DNA of 64,000 nucleotides from Brevibacterium sp. S22 (GTDB lineage: Bacteria; Actinomycetota; Actinomycetes; Actinomycetales; Brevibacteriaceae). Shown piece after piece: positions 27,239 to 38,320 of this stretch; the first letter of the stretch is position 1, and every line of letters starts with the position of its first letter. Below the pieces are notes generated by a model. The model worked only from the letters and a program-made list of their open reading frames with translations, did no database searches and was not told the DNA's origin. The stretch is taken from positions 49,551-113,550 of the forward strand of contig NZ_RHFG01000014.1 in the NCBI RefSeq assembly GCF_004745485.1, given 5' to 3'. The position numbers and the translations under genes were made by a program.

Positions 27239-27300
27239 TTGCTACCTGACGGGGGCTCTGCAACCTGGCGCCAGGTTGCAGAGCCCCCGTCAGGTAGCAA
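27239..27300. repeat. 62-bp palindromic repeat, copy 2
   Basis: A perfect 62-bp palindrome (two 31-nt arms, no loop) of the same family as 6572-6633. Relative to copy 1, one base pair in the stem is swapped on both sides (GACGGGGGCTC against GAGCCCCCGTC), and the centre is GGCGCC rather than an unpaired loop. It sits just after the DUF4193 terminator and before the convergent DUF3093 gene. Confidence 0.9.
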
Positions 27301-27310
27301 TTTGGGGGCT

Positions 27311-27766
27311 TTAGGGGTTGAGGGCTGCCGCAAGCTTGTGCGGGTGGCGGCTGGACACGAGCCAGTACGGGGTGGGGTCGGAATCGTCGTCGAGGTCGAT
27401 GCGGACGACGGACTTCGCCCACGGACGGATCTTGAGGAAGGCGCGAGCATCGAGATCGACGCCGCGGGCCTGGCGGGCCTCCTCGCCGTCGAAAGCGACC
27501 GCACGCGGGACGAATGTGCGGTCAATATGAGCCTCGCCCACGAACAGCTGACGTTCGGTGACGATGATCGTCAGCGTCAGCGAGTTCAGCCACCAGGCGA
27601 AGAGGACGAAGCTGACGACGGGAAGGATGATGGTGCCGAGCTGCCACACGGGCAGGACCATGAGCGCCGTCGACGCCGCAGCCACCACGACAAGGATCCA
27701 CATGCCGATCGAGGGGCGGACCTTCTCCTGATAGACCACATGGGTTCCGGATTGAGTTGTTGCCAT
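27311..27766 (-). CDS. DUF3093 membrane protein
   Basis: A 151-aa protein of the actinobacterial DUF3093 family with two adjacent transmembrane helices (about residues 20-40 and 43-64) near the N-terminus. A soluble C-terminal domain follows, carrying FVPRAVAFDGEEARQARGVDLD and YWLVSSRHPHKLAAAL. Its function is unknown. It is divergent from dut, and the 64-bp gap must hold both promoters. GACAAT lies 6 nt before its ATG, compatible with a leaderless message. The neighbourhood DUF4193-DUF3093-dut is conserved in the phylum. Confidence 0.88.
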   Translation of the reverse strand: MATTQSGTHVVYQEKVRPSIGMWILVVVAAASTALMVLPVWQLGTIILPVVSFVLFAWWLNSLTLTIIVTERQLFVGEAHIDRTFVPRAVAFDGEEARQARGVDLDARAFLKIRPWAKSVVRIDLDDDSDPTPYWLVSSRHPHKLAAALNP

Positions 27767-27816
27767 GGGCCCATTGTCCCATAGCGAGAAGTTTGGCCGC
27801 GTTCAGGCTGGAGCGT

Positions 27817-27822
27817 TAGAGT
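27817..27822 (+). promoter_or_regulatory. -10 element of dut
   Basis: TAGAGT lies 8 nt before GTG 27831 and no Shine-Dalgarno sequence is present, so dut is probably leaderless. This decides the start against the in-frame ATG at 27825. Confidence 0.5.
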
Positions 27823-27830
27823 GCATGCTT

Positions 27831-28304
27831 GTGACGGAAACCCTGAAGATCAACCTCCAGCTCGTCGACGCGGGCATGAGCGCACCCACCTACGCGCATG
27901 CGAGCGACGCCGGGGCGGACCTGCGCTCGACGATCGACTTCGTCCTCGAACCCTTCGAGCGCCGCGTCGTCCCCACCGGAATCGCGATCGCACTGCCGGA
28001 GGGCTATGCCGCCTTCGTACATCCGCGGTCAGGTCTGTCGAGCAAGCACGGGGTCACCGTCGTCAATGCGCCGGGCACCATCGATGCCGGCTATCGCGGA
28101 GAGATCAAGGTGCCGCTGATCAACCTCGATGCGACGACCCCGCTGCGCGTCGTCCGCGGCGACCGCATCGCCCAACTCGTGATCCAAGCGATCACCCACG
28201 CCGACTTCGACATCGTTGAATCCCTTGACGACAGCACCCGCGGTGCCGGGGGATTCGGATCCACCGGCGGAATCGACGCCGGCCTCAGCGAAAAGGAGAA
28301 GTGA
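27831..28304 (+). CDS. dut: dUTP diphosphatase (trimeric dUTPase)
   Basis: Hydrolyses dUTP to dUMP and pyrophosphate, keeping uracil out of DNA and feeding thymidylate synthesis. It is 157 aa, typical of the trimeric family. The five conserved motifs are visible: SDAGADLRS, HPRSGLSSKHGV, APGTIDAGYRGEI, RGDRIAQLVIQ and the C-terminal arm GAGGFGSTG, which closes over the active site. First gene of a run with the DUF3710 and OB-fold genes (gaps of 6 and 6 nt), an arrangement shared with Mycobacterium and Streptomyces. Confidence 0.96.
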   Translation: MTETLKINLQLVDAGMSAPTYAHASDAGADLRSTIDFVLEPFERRVVPTGIAIALPEGYAAFVHPRSGLSSKHGVTVVNAPGTIDAGYRGEIKVPLINLDATTPLRVVRGDRIAQLVIQAITHADFDIVESLDDSTRGAGGFGSTGGIDAGLSEKEK

Positions 28305-28310
28305 GGACTC

Positions 28311-29153
28311 ATGGGACTGTTCTCCCGGTTCAAGAAATCCACACCGACAACCGACGACGACATCCGCACCGACGACGAACTCGTCGACGATGATGAGCTC
28401 GACGCTCAGGACACAGGCGCCGAGGCTGACGATCGTGACGACGATGAAGACTCCGCGGAGTCCGCTGCCGATGAGGCCGAGTCCGATGACGACGACCTCG
28501 ACGACGAAGAGGCGCTGCTGGAGAAGTCGGCTCCCTTCGACCGGTCCGAGAAGGGCCCGTTCGACATCTCCGAGGAGTATCCGGAACATGACCGCCTCGA
28601 CCTCGGCGCACTCAAGGTGCCTGTCGTCGACGGAATGCAGGTGCGTCTGGACACGGACGACGATTCCCAGCGCGTCCTGGCCGTGACCCTCATCCACGAC
28701 GGCGGCGGCATCCAGCTGCAGGCATTCGCGACACCACGGTCGGAAGGACTGTGGAACACGGTGCGCCAGCAGCTCACCGAATCCGTGACGAAGCAGGGCG
28801 GCGAATCGACCGAGCTGCACACCTCGCTCGGCAAGGAACTGGCCATCGAGGTTCCGGCGAAGACGGAGTCCGGTCGACCCGGCAAACGCGCCATGCGCTT
28901 CGCCGGCATCGACGGCCCCCGCTGGTTCGTCCGCGCCGTGTTCTCCGGCAAGGCCGTGACCGATGAGGAGGTGCGTGCCGAACTCTCCGCGCTCTTCCGC
29001 GGAGTCGTCGTCGACCGCGGTGAGGACGCCATGGCTCCCCGCGAGCTCATCGCGCTGACTGCCCCACAGGTCGACGGCGACGAGACGGAGGAGAAGGACG
29101 AGGACGAACTCAACCCGTTCGAGCGCGGCCCCGAGATCACAGAGGTCCGCTGA
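28311..29153 (+). CDS. DUF3710 family protein
   Basis: A 280-aa soluble protein of unknown function restricted to actinobacteria. After the conserved MGLFSRFKK, residues 12-85 are extremely acidic (runs of Asp and Glu), followed by the folded DUF3710 domain from about residue 88 (YPEHDRLDLGALKVPVVDG). PRWFVRAVFSGKA and RELIALTAP mark its C-terminal half. It is translationally coupled to dut and to the OB-fold gene downstream. The constant link with dut hints at a role in DNA metabolism, but nothing in the sequence proves it. Confidence 0.88.
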   Translation: MGLFSRFKKSTPTTDDDIRTDDELVDDDELDAQDTGAEADDRDDDEDSAESAADEAESDDDDLDDEEALLEKSAPFDRSEKGPFDISEEYPEHDRLDLGALKVPVVDGMQVRLDTDDDSQRVLAVTLIHDGGGIQLQAFATPRSEGLWNTVRQQLTESVTKQGGESTELHTSLGKELAIEVPAKTESGRPGKRAMRFAGIDGPRWFVRAVFSGKAVTDEEVRAELSALFRGVVVDRGEDAMAPRELIALTAPQVDGDETEEKDEDELNPFERGPEITEVR

Positions 29154-29159
29154 GCGACG

Positions 29160-29537
29160 ATGCGCAACGTCATTCCCCGCCTCGTGCGTGACTTCGGATC
29201 CCGCGAGGCGGAGGCCCGGGCCGATCTGCGTCTGGTCAGTCGGATCCCGGGAGTCATTCCGGTCGAAGAGCTGGAGGCACGCAAGACCGCACGCATCGCA
29301 GGAGTCGTCTCCGCGACCACTCAGTCGTGCAGCGCCGACAATCCGCGGCTCGACATCACCGTCGCCGACGGCACCGGCGAAGCCCGCGCCCAGTTCCTCG
29401 GACGCCGGGAGATCAGCGGCATCCGTCCCGGATCCCTCATCGTCCTCGAAGGACGCTTCTGCGGAAAGGACGGAGTGCTCACCGCACACAACCCCGTCTA
29501 CGAACTGCTGCACACGCGCGACGACGCAGACGACTGA
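29160..29537 (+). CDS. OB-fold nucleic-acid-binding protein
   Basis: A 125-aa protein with a single OB-fold, similar to the OB domain at the end of DnaE and RecG. The core is KTARIAGVVSATT, LDITVADGTGEARAQFLG, IRPGSLIVLEGRF and TAHNPVYELL. It starts 6 nt after the DUF3710 stop and ends the dut operon. Orthologues next to DUF3710 genes are common in actinobacteria and uncharacterised. Binding to single-stranded DNA or RNA is the natural inference. Confidence 0.85.
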   Translation: MRNVIPRLVRDFGSREAEARADLRLVSRIPGVIPVEELEARKTARIAGVVSATTQSCSADNPRLDITVADGTGEARAQFLGRREISGIRPGSLIVLEGRFCGKDGVLTAHNPVYELLHTRDDADD

Positions 29538-29608
29538 CCGGATCCATCGACCGAGCCGACCCAGACACCCGGCCGCCGCAGACACCCGGCCGCCGCAGCT
29601 GAACTGCC

Positions 29609-30280
29609 TCAGCCCTCGGCGTCGGTCTCCTGCAGCAGCGCCAGCAGCGCCGGTTCCTGTTCGGGGGAGGAGAGAAAGAAGAGTTCGTCTCCGGCTTCGA
29701 TGACGTCATCGGCACTCGGAGCGAACGCCCGCGAGTTGCGGATGATCGCCACCAGCACCGTATCGAGCGGGAAAGTGATCCCGCCGACGCGTTCGGCCAC
29801 GAGTTCGGCATTCTCGTGCACCGTGAACTCGAGCAGCCCCGCCCGACCGCGTTCGAAGCTCATGAGATGAACCAGACCGCCGACCTCCACGGCCTCCTCG
29901 ACGAGCGCGGTCATCAGGCGCGGGGTGGAGACGGCGACATCGACGCCCCAATTGTCGTCGAAGAGCCATTCGTTCTTCGGATTATTCACTCGCGACACCG
30001 TCCGCGGGACGCCGAATTCGGTCTTGGCCAACAGCGACAGCACCAGGTTGGTCTTGTCGTCTCCCGTGGCGGCCACGACGACATCGGCTTCCTCCAGCCC
30101 CGCCTCGGCGAGACCTGCCAGCTCGCAGGCATCGGAGAGCAGCCATTCGGCACCCGGGATCCGCTCATGGCCCAAGGCCTCTTTGCTCTGGTCGATGAGC
30201 AGGACCGAATGGTCCTTGTCCAGCAGCTCCCTGGCCACCGAGCGTCCGACGGAACCGGCTCCGGCGATGATGACCCTCAT
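29609..30280 (-). CDS. TrkA-family potassium uptake regulatory protein 2
   Basis: A 223-aa cytoplasmic RCK (TrkA-N plus TrkA-C) protein. The NAD-binding Rossmann motif is IIAGAGSVGRSVARELL with acidic D30 in LLIDQSKE. The TrkA-C domain covers about residues 140-215 (GLLEFTVHENAELVAERVGGI). It starts 4 bp inside the upstream TrkA gene (ATGA overlap) and pairs with it, like the CeoB/CeoC pair of mycobacteria. No TrkH/KtrB pore is present here. The neighbouring permease is the likely partner. Confidence 0.9.
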   Translation of the reverse strand: MRVIIAGAGSVGRSVARELLDKDHSVLLIDQSKEALGHERIPGAEWLLSDACELAGLAEAGLEEADVVVAATGDDKTNLVLSLLAKTEFGVPRTVSRVNNPKNEWLFDDNWGVDVAVSTPRLMTALVEEAVEVGGLVHLMSFERGRAGLLEFTVHENAELVAERVGGITFPLDTVLVAIIRNSRAFAPSADDVIEAGDELFFLSSPEQEPALLALLQETDAEG

Positions 30281-30951
30281 TCTTCTTCCTCCACGGTTCG
30301 CACTGGCTGATCGAGGATCCGTTCGATCTCGCCGAGGCAGTCGACCGGAGCCATGAGATGAACGAGGTCCCCGTCCTGGAGGAGCAGATCATCGTGGGCG
30401 ACGATGCCCTCGGACAAGCGGGTGACATAGGCGACCCGGGCCTTGGTCCGTGTTTCGATCTCCTTGATCGGTCGTGCCACCCACTCCGGATCCAGATGCA
30501 CCTCGGCCAGGACGAGATTGCCCGACGGCTCGCGGTATTCGGTGATCGACCCCTGCGGGACGAGCTTGCGCATCACCTGCTCGGCCGTCCACCGCACGGT
30601 GGGCACGGTGGGGATGCCGAGACGTTCGAAGACCTGTGCCCGGTCGGGATCGTAGATGCGGGCGGCGACATTGCTCACACCGAAGGTCTCACGGGCGACC
30701 CGCGCGGCGAGGATATTCGAGTTGTCACCGCTCGAGACCGCTGCGAAGGCGAAGGCCTCGGAAGTCTTCGCCTGGGCCAGGGTCTCGCGGTCGAAGCCGA
30801 CCCCCGTGATCGTCGAGCCGCTGAAGTCCCGACCGAGTTTGAGGAATGCGTCCGGGTCCCGGTCGACGACGGCGACGGAGTGCCCATTCGCATCGAGGGC
30901 CTTGGCCAGGGAGGCCCCGACTCGGCCGCAGCCCATAATCACGAAGTGCAT
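30277..30951 (-). CDS. TrkA-family potassium uptake regulatory protein 1
   Basis: A 224-aa RCK protein with MHFVIMGCGRVGASLAKAL as its Rossmann motif, D32 in VVDRDPDAF, and a C-terminal TrkA-C domain ending in an acidic tail. I took ATG 30951 because GGGAGG precedes it and the family similarity begins exactly there. It overlaps the second trkA gene by 4 bp. The start is only 37 bp from the divergent APC permease gene, so both promoters share that gap. The pair probably senses nucleotide state (NAD(H), ATP or c-di-AMP) and gates a transporter. Confidence 0.92.
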   Translation of the reverse strand: MHFVIMGCGRVGASLAKALDANGHSVAVVDRDPDAFLKLGRDFSGSTITGVGFDRETLAQAKTSEAFAFAAVSSGDNSNILAARVARETFGVSNVAARIYDPDRAQVFERLGIPTVPTVRWTAEQVMRKLVPQGSITEYREPSGNLVLAEVHLDPEWVARPIKEIETRTKARVAYVTRLSEGIVAHDDLLLQDGDLVHLMAPVDCLGEIERILDQPVRTVEEEE

Positions 30952-30974
30952 GGGTAATCCCTCCCGCAGTGATC

Positions 30975-30980
30975 TACCAT
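30975..30980 (+). promoter_or_regulatory. -10 element of the APC permease gene
   Basis: TACCAT lies 8 nt before GTG 30989, in the 37-bp gap shared with the divergent trkA pair. No ribosome binding site is present, which again fits a leaderless transcript. Confidence 0.5.
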
Positions 30981-30988
30981 TGGTTGCC

Positions 30989-32998
30989 GTGGCCAGCAGT
31001 TTTTCTGATGCCGTCAAAAGACTACTCGTCGGACGGCCCTTCCGCAGTGAGGACAGGCGTGCACCTGCGCTGAAGAAGCGCATCGCGATGCCCGTCTTCG
31101 CCTCCGATATGCTCTCCTCGGTGGCCTATGCTCCCGACGAGATCCTGCTGGCGCTGTCGCTGACCTCACTCGTGGCCCTGACCGTAGCCCCCTGGATCGG
31201 CGTGGCCGTCGGCATCGTCATCCTCGTGATCGTCGCCTGCTACCGCATCAACGTGCGGGCCTACCCCTCAGGCGGCGGAGACTACGAGGTGGCTTCGAAG
31301 AATCTCGGCTCCGGTGCCGGTCTCGTCGTGGCTGCGGCCCTCCTCGTCGACTATGTGCTCACCCTGGCCGTGTCGATGACGGTCTTCGCCGCCTACATCA
31401 CCACGGCGTTCCCGATGCTGGCGCCCTACCGAGTGCCCGTGGCCATCGTCGGCATCCTGCTCATCTGCTTCGCCGGACTGCGCGGCTCACGGGCCACTCC
31501 CATGCTGCTGGCCGTGCCGACCTACCTGTTCTTAGGTGCCGTGTTCCTCACGATGTCGGTCGGTCTCATCCGCGTCGGGCTCGGCGACACCCCGCACGCC
31601 CAGACCGCCGACTACACGGTCGTGCACAGCAGCATCGGCGACCAGGCGACCCTCGGACTGGCCACTGTGCTCATCGTCCTGCGCGCGTTCTCCTCCGGAG
31701 CCGTCGCACTCGCCGGTGTGCAGACCGTGGCCACGGCCGTTCCGGCCTTCAAGAAGCCGCGTGGCAGGAACGCCGGCAACACCCTGCTCCTGTCCGGTCT
31801 GCTCGCAGCGCTCATGCTCACGGGGCTGACCTATCTGGCCTCGGTCACCGGCATCAAATACGTCGACGACCCGCATCTCTACCTCGTCCGCGGGGACGGC
31901 AGCCCGGTCAGCGCCGAATACGAGCAGGAACCCGTCCTCGCTCAGCTCGCGCATGCGATCTTCGACAACGCGCCGGTGATGTTCTTCATCGTCGTCCTCA
32001 TCACCGCGCTCGTGCTCATCGCTGCTGCGAACACGGCGGTCGAAGGCTTCCCCGGTCTGGCGTCACGGCTGGCCCGCGACGAATTCCTGCCCCGGCAGCT
32101 GGCGACGAAGGGCGACCGACTCACCTTCTCCAACGGCATCCTGCTGCTGGCCGCGGCGGCGATCGTGCTCGTCATCGCCACATCCGCCTCGGCGACGGTG
32201 CTCATCCAGCTCTACCTCGTCGGAGTCTTCGCCAGCTTCGTCCTCGGCCAAGCGGGAATGGTCCTGCACTGGCGCAAACGGCTGCGGCTGGTCATCGACG
32301 CGAAGACCCGAGCCCGGATGCATGTCAACCAGGTCGTGAACTTCATCGGCTGCGTGCTCGCCGCCGGCGTCCTCATCGTCGTCATCGTCTCGAAATTCCT
32401 CGCCGGAGCCTGGCTGGCCGTCGCCGCCATGGCCGGGCTCTACCTCGTCATGGGCGCCATCCACCGCCACTATTCGCGAGTGACACGTGAACTCGCCCCC
32501 GATGCGGACATGAACTCGCGGACGATCCCGTCGAACACCCACGCCATCGTCGTCGTCAGCGAAATCGACAAACCGACGATGCGCGCCCTCTCCTACGCTC
32601 GAGTGACCCGATCGAGCCAACTCGAAGCCGTCACCGTCGCCGTGGACGAAGAAGCCGCAGCCGGTCTGCAGAAACGGTGGAACGAGATGGAGCTGCCGGT
32701 GCCGCTGACGGTGCTCGGCTCACCGTACCGCGAACTCGTCCGTCCGATGCTCGCCCATATCCTCGCCATCCGCCGCAGGTCACCGCGGGACCTCGTCATC
32801 GTCTACATCCCGCAGTTCGTCGTCGGCCGCTGGTGGGAGCACATCCTGCACAACCAGGTGGCACTGAAACTGCGCACCCGACTGCTGCTGGTGCCCAACG
32901 TCGTCGTGGTCTCCGTGCCCTGGCGGCTGAAATCCTTCTCTCGACAGTACGGCGGCGACGGACCCGATTCCGACACCTCGCTGTACAGACAGGCATAG
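30989..32998 (+). CDS. APC-superfamily permease, KimA-like potassium transporter candidate
   Basis: A 669-aa membrane protein with about twelve transmembrane segments in the first 480 residues and a soluble C-terminal domain of about 190 residues. Characteristic stretches are MPVFASDMLSSVAYAPDEIL, YPSGGGDYEVASKNLG and AANTAVEGFPGLASRLARDEF. The architecture is that of the APC group that includes the KimA-type potassium importers. Divergent pairing with two RCK/TrkA proteins supports potassium as the substrate, though amino acids cannot be excluded. The GTG 30989 start rests on the leaderless promoter; upstream frame extension lies inside the trkA gene. The RNA methyltransferase gene follows after 7 nt. 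Confidence 0.85.
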   Translation: MASSFSDAVKRLLVGRPFRSEDRRAPALKKRIAMPVFASDMLSSVAYAPDEILLALSLTSLVALTVAPWIGVAVGIVILVIVACYRINVRAYPSGGGDYEVASKNLGSGAGLVVAAALLVDYVLTLAVSMTVFAAYITTAFPMLAPYRVPVAIVGILLICFAGLRGSRATPMLLAVPTYLFLGAVFLTMSVGLIRVGLGDTPHAQTADYTVVHSSIGDQATLGLATVLIVLRAFSSGAVALAGVQTVATAVPAFKKPRGRNAGNTLLLSGLLAALMLTGLTYLASVTGIKYVDDPHLYLVRGDGSPVSAEYEQEPVLAQLAHAIFDNAPVMFFIVVLITALVLIAAANTAVEGFPGLASRLARDEFLPRQLATKGDRLTFSNGILLLAAAAIVLVIATSASATVLIQLYLVGVFASFVLGQAGMVLHWRKRLRLVIDAKTRARMHVNQVVNFIGCVLAAGVLIVVIVSKFLAGAWLAVAAMAGLYLVMGAIHRHYSRVTRELAPDADMNSRTIPSNTHAIVVVSEIDKPTMRALSYARVTRSSQLEAVTVAVDEEAAAGLQKRWNEMELPVPLTVLGSPYRELVRPMLAHILAIRRRSPRDLVIVYIPQFVVGRWWEHILHNQVALKLRTRLLLVPNVVVVSVPWRLKSFSRQYGGDGPDSDTSLYRQA

Positions 32999-33005
32999 AA
33001 CACCC

Positions 33006-34331
33006 ATGCGCGACGCTCAGGTCCCCGCACAGGAACTCACCCTCGACATCGAGGCACCGGCAGCCGGCGGTACGTCCATCGCCCGACATGACGGGCAGGT
33101 CGTCTTCGTCTCCGGGGCCCTGCCCGGTGAGAAGGTCCGAGTCCGCACCGAGGCAGGACCGGCCGCCCGGTTCCTCCGCGCCGTCGTCACCGAGGTGATC
33201 GAGGCGTCGGCCCACCGCGTGCCCGACCGTCGCCTCGACTATGCCTCCACCGGTTCGGCCGGGTTCGGCGGCATGGAATATGCGCACGTCGACCTCGCCC
33301 ACTCCCGCACGCTCAAGGCCGAAGTCGTGCGCGACCAGCTGTCGCGCATCGGCCATATCGACCACGACGCCGAGGTGCTGCCCGCACCGGGAGAGACCGA
33401 CGGCACCGACTGGCGCACCCGTGTGCAGCTGGCCGTCGACGACGAAGGTCGGGCCGGAATGCTCGCCCCCAGATCACACGAAGTCATCCCCGTGACCACC
33501 CCGCCATTGGCCGCCGGACCCCTGCATGGCCTCGACATCGCGGCGCTGCGCGTGCCCGGGGTTCGCCGCCTCGAATTCGCGTGGGCCGGCGACCACGGTG
33601 CGCTCATCGTCCGCGGTCGGCCCACCCCGCAGGTCCTCGACGAGATCGAATCCTGGCTGCCGATGACGTTCTCCCTCCTCGCCGAGGCGGCCGGAGGAGG
33701 GAATGACCGTGGCCGTGGTCGCGGCGGTCGCGCACGCGGTCGTGGGCGTGCCCATGCGCCGGCTGCCGAACTGCGAGTGATCCGCGGCGACCGTACCCTG
33801 ACCGAAACGGTTCACGGGCGTGACTTCACCGTCGGCGCCGACGGGTTCTGGCAGGTCCACCGGGATGCGGCCGCACTGCTCAGCTCCGAAGTCGTCGCCG
33901 CCCTGCCTGCCGATGTCGATGCGATCACCGACCTCTACTGCGGGGTCGGACTCCTCGGCATCTGCGCAGCAACGGCCGCCGGTGCGCCCCTGTTCGGGGT
34001 CGAAGGGGCGGAGGCGGCCATCGCACATGCTCGAAACAACGCCGCTGATCTCGACGCTCGGTTCCTCGCGCTCAGCGTCGACCGGGCCCGACTGCCCGAT
34101 TCGGACGTCATCATCCTCGACCCGCCGCGGGCGGGCGCAGGGAGGAAAGCCACCTCGGCGATCATCGGATCCTCAGCACGCACCCTGGTCTACGTCTCCT
34201 GTGACCCGGCCACGCTGGCCCGGGACCTCGCGGCGCTCACGGGTGGGGGATTCTCGATCGAGAGCCTCACCGGATTCGATCTCTTCCCGCTGACTTCGCA
34301 CGTGGAGACGGTCACCGTCCTGCGGCGGTGA
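33006..34331 (+). CDS. TRAM-domain class I RNA methyltransferase (RlmC/D/TrmA family)
   Basis: Probable SAM-dependent 5-methyluridine methyltransferase of 23S rRNA or tRNA, 441 aa. A TRAM domain occupies about residues 8-65 (LTLDIEAPAAGGTSIARHDGQVVFV). The catalytic half has DLYCGVGLLGI for SAM binding, ILDPPRAGAGRK, and YVSCDPATLARD with the nucleophilic Cys. The glutamate region near the end is LFPLTSHVE. The [4Fe-4S]-binding cysteines typical of RlmD are not evident. Residues about 231-255 form an Arg/Gly-rich insert not usual for the family. It overlaps the convergent small membrane protein gene by 20 bp and forms an operon with the APC permease gene. Confidence 0.88.
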   Translation: MRDAQVPAQELTLDIEAPAAGGTSIARHDGQVVFVSGALPGEKVRVRTEAGPAARFLRAVVTEVIEASAHRVPDRRLDYASTGSAGFGGMEYAHVDLAHSRTLKAEVVRDQLSRIGHIDHDAEVLPAPGETDGTDWRTRVQLAVDDEGRAGMLAPRSHEVIPVTTPPLAAGPLHGLDIAALRVPGVRRLEFAWAGDHGALIVRGRPTPQVLDEIESWLPMTFSLLAEAAGGGNDRGRGRGGRARGRGRAHAPAAELRVIRGDRTLTETVHGRDFTVGADGFWQVHRDAAALLSSEVVAALPADVDAITDLYCGVGLLGICAATAAGAPLFGVEGAEAAIAHARNNAADLDARFLALSVDRARLPDSDVIILDPPRAGAGRKATSAIIGSSARTLVYVSCDPATLARDLAALTGGGFSIESLTGFDLFPLTSHVETVTVLRR

Positions 34332-34515
34332 CCGCGCGGCGGGGGAGGAGCACGAGGACGATGAGGGCGATGAACGTCGTGAGGAATCCCCACAGGCCCC
34401 ACCATCCGCCCGACCGCCCCTTCTCTTTCGCGAAGGAGCTGCAGACGACGGCGAAGATGATGCCGACGAGCAGTGCGCCGAAGCCGAATCCGGCGCCTAG
34501 GGTGAACGGGTCCAT
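34312..34515 (-). CDS. Small two-helix membrane protein
   Basis: A 67-aa hydrophobic protein with two predicted transmembrane helices (about residues 10-28 and 41-59) separated by a short basic-aromatic loop, KEKGRSGGWWGLWG. No family is recognised with certainty. Its 3' end overlaps the methyltransferase gene by 20 bp on the opposite strand. Hydrophobic pattern and codon use support coding, but it is short. Confidence 0.6.
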   Translation of the reverse strand: MDPFTLGAGFGFGALLVGIIFAVVCSSFAKEKGRSGGWWGLWGFLTTFIALIVLVLLPRRAVTAAGR

Positions 34516-34696
34516 GGGATCTCCTCGGTGGTGATCGGTCAGTGCGCTGACGTTCTGACTGTGCTTCTCACGCTAGGCTGTGCGGCCTGTCCGCAGCCCT
34601 GGTGATGCCCGCACGAGCGCCTGCGGAAAACCCGATCGAAGCGTTTCGCACCTCCGTGCGCCGCGGTGGTCAAAGCCCCTCAAATGCGATAGAATT

Positions 34697-34730
34697 TATC
34701 TTGACGTCAAGATACTTTTGGAAACATATG
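34697..34730 (+). promoter_or_regulatory. acnA promoter with an 18-bp palindromic operator
   Basis: TATCTTGACGTCAAGATA (34697-34714) is a perfect 18-bp palindrome. It contains the -35 hexamer TTGACG (34701-34706), and an 18-bp spacer leads to CATATG (34725-34730). A dimeric repressor bound here would block polymerase. The regulator is not encoded nearby. The leader from about 34737 to the ATG is nearly 90 nt. Confidence 0.7.
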
Positions 34731-34825
34731 TGTCGCGTAAATCGGTGCGCGATTCAAGGGTCCGGCCATCGATTCGGACGGACCCGGTTTCTTGGATGAG
34801 TGTCGGATGAAACAGGAGAATCACG

Positions 34826-37510
<2,685 letters not shown>

Positions 37511-37597
37511 TCACAGGAATCGTGCCTGGCTGCACTGTCGAGGTGAGTCCGTGACTCCCCACGATCGGCACATGCTGGGCTGCTGAACCGGACCCGA

Positions 37598-37634
37598 ACG
37601 AAGGCCGGTGGGTATTGAACCCACCGGCCTTCGT
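37598..37634. terminator. Terminator of acnA
   Basis: A perfect 16-bp stem (37598-37613 with 37619-37634) with a 5-nt loop, built on CGAAGGCCGGTGGG. It is GC-rich and lacks a T run. Confidence 0.75.
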
Positions 37635-38098
37635 CGTACCCATCCGCAAGTGTTGTACGCAGTGGTTCGCCCGGCATCCGGCTGCCGCAACGTGACCATC
37701 ACGCACCATTCGCGACCTCGCTTACAATCCACCCGGCATCCGGCACCCTCAGCAACATTTCCTACAGCCAGTGCGGCATCCATCACCATAAGCGCCATAA
37801 CCTCGTGGTGCAGCGAGGTGATGTGCCGCGAACGGTGAGTGGTGCTCACTTTTCGGGCCGGGGTCGAAGGAGGCGTGCGCGTTTCTGCAGGGGACAGCCG
37901 ATGGTGGCCGGCCGCCTCGGCGATGGTGGTTTTCGGCCGCGAGGACGAGCATCACGCACCGGTGACCGCATAACGACGTGGTGCGGCGGTGTGGTGTGCC
38001 GCGACGGGTGAGTGATGTGTTTCCAGCTGTGCGAATCGCCGGCCGCAAGGTGGTGTGCGGCTAAAGGTGGCGGATGCAGCGGGGAGCGAGATGGGCGG

Positions 38099-38233
38099 GG
38101 GAGCGAGCTCGGTAGGGGAGCCAGTTGAGCGCGGGAGCGAGCTCGGTAGGGGAGCCAGGTGAGCGCGGGAGCGAGCTCGGTAGGGAAGTCAGGTGAGTGG
38201 GGAACGAGATGGGCGGGGGAGTCAGTTGAGTGG
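38099..38233 (+). repeat. Tandem array of four 33-34-bp units
   Basis: Units start at 38099, 38133, 38167 and 38201. The first two are nearly identical (opening GGGAGCGAGCTCGGTAGGGG), while the third and fourth have diverged. A half unit precedes at 38082-38098 and a short one follows. The strand is strongly purine-rich and the frame is not maintained as coding. Confidence 0.8.
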
Positions 38234-38314
38234 GGAAGTGGTGCGCTGAGGGGAAGTGAGGCCCAGCAGGAGGGCATGTGCGAATCGGGATGAGTCACTT
38301 CATGCGGTGAGCGA

Positions 38315-38320
38315 TAAGAT
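38315..38320 (+). promoter_or_regulatory. Candidate -10 element of dxs
   Basis: TAAGAT fits TANNNT and lies 51 bp before the dxs ATG. No clear -35 is seen. Confidence 0.4.

Noticed and set aside
37511..38048. Overlapping minus-strand frames between acnA and dxs
   Set aside because: They run through the acnA terminator and direct repeats, have no ribosome binding site and no domain; treated as non-coding.
38099..38233. CRISPR array
   Set aside because: Units are contiguous tandem repeats without unique spacers, and there are no cas genes.
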